Source: Clostridia bacterium
GTDB taxonomy: Bacteria; Bacillota; Clostridia; Oscillospirales; Acutalibacteraceae
Assembly (NCBI GenBank): GCA_017429345.1
Contig: JAFRPB010000020.1
Span: 1-43,067, forward strand
Reading direction: 5' to 3'
DNA length: 43,067 nucleotides
Position numbers and translations under genes: made by a program. This document shows positions 39,836 through 43,067 of the stretch, in pieces. Each line of letters starts with the position of its first letter. Position 1 is the first letter of the stretch. The notes below the pieces were generated by a model, which saw nothing but the letters and a program-made list of their open reading frames with translations, was not told where the DNA came from and did no database searches.

Positions 39836-42800
39836 ATGAAACGATCCTGCATAAAGCTTCTGTCATTTGTTTTCGTTTTTATCTTTACTTTGTCTATGGT
39901 GCCGTTTGATGCGATATCTGACATGTTCGGCCATGTTTTGCCCATAGCGTCCGCCAATATGGCTCAAACGGAGAATCAAAACAAAACCAAAAAATCAGAC
40001 GATATGATACCGATTTACAGCGTCCCGAAACAGGTTACGACAACATATTTCATCGTTTATAATGCAAATGGGGGAACCGGAGCACCCGGAAAACAAATAA
40101 AATCAGAAAATCAGGATATCATAATTCCAGATCAACAGCCGATAAAAACAGGATGGACATTTATCGGTTGGGGTTATTCTTCATCTTCGGATTCAGTTGC
40201 GTATAAACCCGGGGCAACGTATTCGGAGAATAAGTCTCGCACGCTCTATGCGCTTTATCGACCGAATTTTTTCGGCGATGTAAACGGTGACGGTGTTGCA
40301 GACTTGACAGACATCGAAATAATTAACAAGTTCAGACGAAATATAATTGAGCTGACCAACAGGCAACAAATTGCGGCAGATGTGAATTTATCAGGGGAAA
40401 TTGATATCCAAGACATGGTGTGTATTAATAACTATCGGCTGAATTATGTTGATCGATTACCTGCCGATTTATTGGCAGAAGTCTCATTTATTCCGCCGAC
40501 GAAACGCATCTATAAGTTGAATGAAGAACTTGATACATCTGGGGCTGCTGTTCAATTTACGAATAAGGATAATCCGGAAGTCAGTTATTCACTTAATGAT
40601 GATTTGGTCTTTTCGGGTTTTGATTCTTCTTCAGCAGAGAAGAAGAACATGACGGTTTTATTCGAAGTATGGTCCGATACATTTGAGATTGATGTTCGTT
40701 CGCCGTATCTTTTAACATATAATGCGTCAGGCGGTACCGGAGCTCCGTCCTCGCAATCATTTTACAGTGGCGAGTCTGTAATTCTTAGTAAAAAAATACC
40801 CACAAAAAATGGATATGCATTTATTGGCTGGGCTGATTCGGCTAATGCTGTCATTATTAATTATTTTGGCGGAAATGAATATTATTTTTCAGGAAATAAA
40901 ACTCTGTATGCCGTTTGGACGATATTCGGTGATATCGATGCCGACGGAAAAATCTCCGATTCCGATCTGCTGCGCGTTTCCCGTTATGCTGCGGGTTTGG
41001 ATACATCGTTGTCAGAGTATCAAAAGATCTGTGCAGACGTGAACGGAGACAGAAAGATAACTTCCGAAGACAGTGATATTATCTCACAATACCTTGTTCA
41101 GAGTATTAAGGGATTCCCGATACATGAAAGAAAGATTCAGCTCTGTGTCGCTTCCGATGTAAAAAAACAATACAATATAGGAGAAAATCTTATTCTCGGG
41201 GAGCAAGTCTTTTTGCAATATCCCGGGAATGCCTGCCTTCCAGTGTCGGGATACAAGGTCTCCGGATATGACAAGACAAAACCGGGAAAACAGACCGTTA
41301 CCGTAACGTTCGGCGTATGGTCCGCAACATATGAAGTCGAAGTCATCGCGTCGTCGGAATCATATACATTATCTTTTGACGCGTTGGGCGGCAGCGGCGC
41401 TCCGGAACCAATGACCGGCGCAGTGACGTATACGATACCGGCAACCGTGCCGACTCGTTTCGGAAATATTTTTCAAGGATGGCAGTTCCTTAATTCTTCC
41501 GGTCAATATATCTATTATCATCCCGGGGAAAAAATAACGCTTACAAAAGATACAATTTTGAATGCATCTTGGGGAGGCTCCAGTTTTTCCGGAAGCGGAA
41601 GGACTTTATCTGCATATATTGATGATCCCGGTGAGACATATTATGAGGGATATACGCCCGACGCGTCAGGCAAATACGTTTTGTATGTGACCGATAGTGT
41701 TGACGCCCGTGTTTGGCTTTATGACAGCAACGGCAATCAGCTTGCCGAATGTAAAAAGTGTAATGACAGCAGAGCATTCAGGCTTGAATACACGCTGACG
41801 AAAGGGGAGAAATATTTCTACGTATTCAGGTATAACTCCAATACGGCAAAAGGAAACATCAGTTATACCTTCGGTCCTGTTTATACGATCGCTTTTAATG
41901 CAACCGGAGGTAAAGCAGAACCTGATCCTCAGACAAAAGACTGGGGCTGGGATACTGAAATCAATTCTGACAAACCGAGCAAAGCATTTTCACTGAGTTT
42001 TGATGCCAACGGCGGTTTCATTTCGCCCTCTTCCGTGACGTATTTATGCCCGTTCAATAATTGGAATACAAAACCGGACGGCAGCGGGACCGCGTATGAT
42101 CCCGGCGACGAATACACGGACGACGCGGATGTCACGCTTTACGCGCAATGGGAAAATCCGATCGCGGGAGAGCTTGAGAAACCGACCCGTGAGGGGTATC
42201 TCTTTGACGGGTGGTATACCGCCGAGGATGGCGGAGAAGAGATCACGGAAGATTTTGAAGTATCCGGAGATATCACGACATATGCGCGCTGGGTCGAAGA
42301 ACCGGACGAGTTTACCGTGAGCTATGACGCTAACGGAGGAGAAGCAGCTCCCGAGGATCAGATCAAGACAGAAGGAAGGGACCTGACGCTCAGTGAAGAG
42401 ATTCCCGTGAAGGTGTATACGATTTCATATGATTCTACCGGCGGCAGCACGGAAGACGACAGCAAGACCGTCGACTGCATCTTTAGGTATTGGGACAGCG
42501 AACCGGACGGTACCGGAAGAGAGTATGATCCCGGCGATGAGTATACGGACGACGCGGACATTACCCTTTATGCGCAGTGGGAAAATCCGGTCGCGGGAGA
42601 GCTTGAGAAACCGACCCGTGTGGGGTATCTCTTTGACGGGTGGTATACTGCCGAAGACGGCGGAGAAAAGATAACGGAAGATTTCGAAATATCCGGAGAT
42701 ATCACGGCATATGCGCGCTGGGTCGAAGAAACCGGCGAGTTTACCGTGAGCTTTGACGCCAACGGAGGAGACGAAGCTCCCGAAGATCAGATCAAGATCG

Positions 42801-43067
42801 AAGGAACGGATCTGACACTCAGTGAAAAGATCCCCGAGAAAAAGTATGTGATTACATATGATTCCACCGGCGGCAGAACAGAAAATGAAGAAAAAACCGT
42901 TGACTGCACGTTCATCGACTGGAACAGTAAACCGGACGGCAGCGGGATCGCGTATGATCCCGGCGACGAATACACGGACGACGCGGATGTCACGCTTTAC
43001 GCGCAATGGGAAAATCCGATCGCGGGAGAGCTTGAGAAACCGACCCGTGAGGGGTATCTCTTTGACG
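39836..43067 (+). CDS. Giant secreted protein: dockerin-like and InlB-type repeats (partial)
   Basis: The frame starts at the ATG at 39836 (CGGAGG 9 nt upstream) and is still open at the window end after about 1077 residues. It has a signal sequence at about 1-40. An InlB B-repeat/Flg_new-like module (YNANGGTGAPG...FIGWGY...LYALY) is followed by a dockerin-like segment (about 145-210; GDVNGDGVADLTDIEIIN). Then come a beta segment, another InlB-type module, a second dockerin-like segment (about 363-425; GDIDADGKISDSDLLRVSRYAA) and a third InlB-type module. A bacterial pre-peptidase-like beta domain (about 580-670) comes next, followed by 143-residue repeats. The dockerin-like parts lack the DARxxLR motif of the others, and the first is weak. 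The first half is clearly richer in A/T and rare codons (ATA, TTA) than the neighbours. Confidence 0.8.
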   Translation, partial: MKRSCIKLLSFVFVFIFTLSMVPFDAISDMFGHVLPIASANMAQTENQNKTKKSDDMIPIYSVPKQVTTTYFIVYNANGGTGAPGKQIKSENQDIIIPDQQPIKTGWTFIGWGYSSSSDSVAYKPGATYSENKSRTLYALYRPNFFGDVNGDGVADLTDIEIINKFRRNIIELTNRQQIAADVNLSGEIDIQDMVCINNYRLNYVDRLPADLLAEVSFIPPTKRIYKLNEELDTSGAAVQFTNKDNPEVSYSLNDDLVFSGFDSSSAEKKNMTVLFEVWSDTFEIDVRSPYLLTYNASGGTGAPSSQSFYSGESVILSKKIPTKNGYAFIGWADSANAVIINYFGGNEYYFSGNKTLYAVWTIFGDIDADGKISDSDLLRVSRYAAGLDTSLSEYQKICADVNGDRKITSEDSDIISQYLVQSIKGFPIHERKIQLCVASDVKKQYNIGENLILGEQVFLQYPGNACLPVSGYKVSGYDKTKPGKQTVTVTFGVWSATYEVEVIASSESYTLSFDALGGSGAPEPMTGAVTYTIPATVPTRFGNIFQGWQFLNSSGQYIYYHPGEKITLTKDTILNASWGGSSFSGSGRTLSAYIDDPGETYYEGYTPDASGKYVLYVTDSVDARVWLYDSNGNQLAECKKCNDSRAFRLEYTLTKGEKYFYVFRYNSNTAKGNISYTFGPVYTIAFNATGGKAEPDPQTKDWGWDTEINSDKPSKAFSLSFDANGGFISPSSVTYLCPFNNWNTKPDGSGTAYDPGDEYTDDADVTLYAQWENPIAGELEKPTREGYLFDGWYTAEDGGEEITEDFEVSGDITTYARWVEEPDEFTVSYDANGGEAAPEDQIKTEGRDLTLSEEIPVKVYTISYDSTGGSTEDDSKTVDCIFRYWDSEPDGTGREYDPGDEYTDDADITLYAQWENPVAGELEKPTRVGYLFDGWYTAEDGGEKITEDFEISGDITAYARWVEETGEFTVSFDANGGDEAPEDQIKIEGTDLTLSEKIPEKKYVITYDSTGGRTENEEKTVDCTFIDWNSKPDGSGIAYDPGDEYTDDADVTLYAQWENPIAGELEKPTREGYLFD
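41990..43067 (+). repeat. 429-bp in-frame tandem repeats
   Basis: The same positions of the unit (GACGACGCGGA) occur at 42119, 42548 and 42977, giving an exact period of 429 bp (143 codons). The third copy is cut by the window end. Each copy encodes two InlB/Flg_new-like sub-repeats. Over about 135 bp, copies 1 (42074-42208) and 3 (42932-43067) differ at one base, while copy 2 differs at many silent sites. Confidence 0.9.

Overview
The window looks like chromosomal DNA of a low-to-mid-GC Firmicute of the class Clostridia, probably a gut or rumen Oscillospiraceae/Ruminococcaceae-type bacterium. This rests on the ylxM-ffh-rpsP-khpA-rimM-trmD gene order, MutS2, an HPr with both His15 and Ser46, a DnaD-like replication protein, AGGAGG-type ribosome binding sites, sigma-A type promoters, and many secreted proteins with Ca-binding dockerin modules and Thr/Pro linkers. 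No species can be named from sequence alone.

Layout. 1-1253: a DnaD-family gene (minus strand) whose 3' end is followed by 77-bp tandem copies of itself. 1508-4760: a sugar-phosphate isomerase/epimerase-like gene followed by three consecutive genes for membrane-anchored proteins, each with one cohesin-like domain. 4892-7489 (minus): an aminotransferase and a GT87-type membrane glycosyltransferase. 8311-10731: a GH95-like glycosidase-fold protein with a long lysine-rich tail. 10871-18430: five dockerin proteins in a row. Two are tandem paralogues, one carries two cohesin-like domains (an adaptor scaffoldin), and one carries two GH25 lysozyme domains. 18495-21926: a glycerophosphodiesterase and MutS2. 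22249-24692: two more dockerin proteins with a candidate small RNA between them. 24964-29860: the SRP/ribosome-maturation cluster and a polysaccharide deacetylase. 30092-34713: HPr, an IS481-family insertion sequence, UvrC and a HAD phosphatase. 35329-43067: a small Fn3-like secreted protein, a 1248-residue repeat protein with a C-terminal dockerin, and a very large, AT-richer protein with internal dockerins and InlB-type repeats that runs off the window.

How it may work together (inference). Three single-pass membrane cohesins, one dockerin-plus-two-cohesin adaptor and nine dockerin-bearing secreted proteins in 43 kb suggest a cell-surface cohesin-dockerin assembly. Unlike classical cellulosomes, the cargo seen here contains no recognisable cellulase or xylanase. 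It consists of GH25 modules, repeat modules and unknown domains, and the dockerin usually sits at the N-terminus directly behind the signal peptide. That points to surface architecture, adhesion or cell-wall remodelling rather than plant-fibre breakdown.

A second theme is a family of intergenic elements built from degenerate 7-8 bp tandem repeats (at about 7815, 19226, 27273, 30409/32163, 34685, 35013 and 35669). Several begin with a near-perfect hairpin that overlaps the upstream stop codon, and several have matching inverted arms. One of them is interrupted by the IS481 element.
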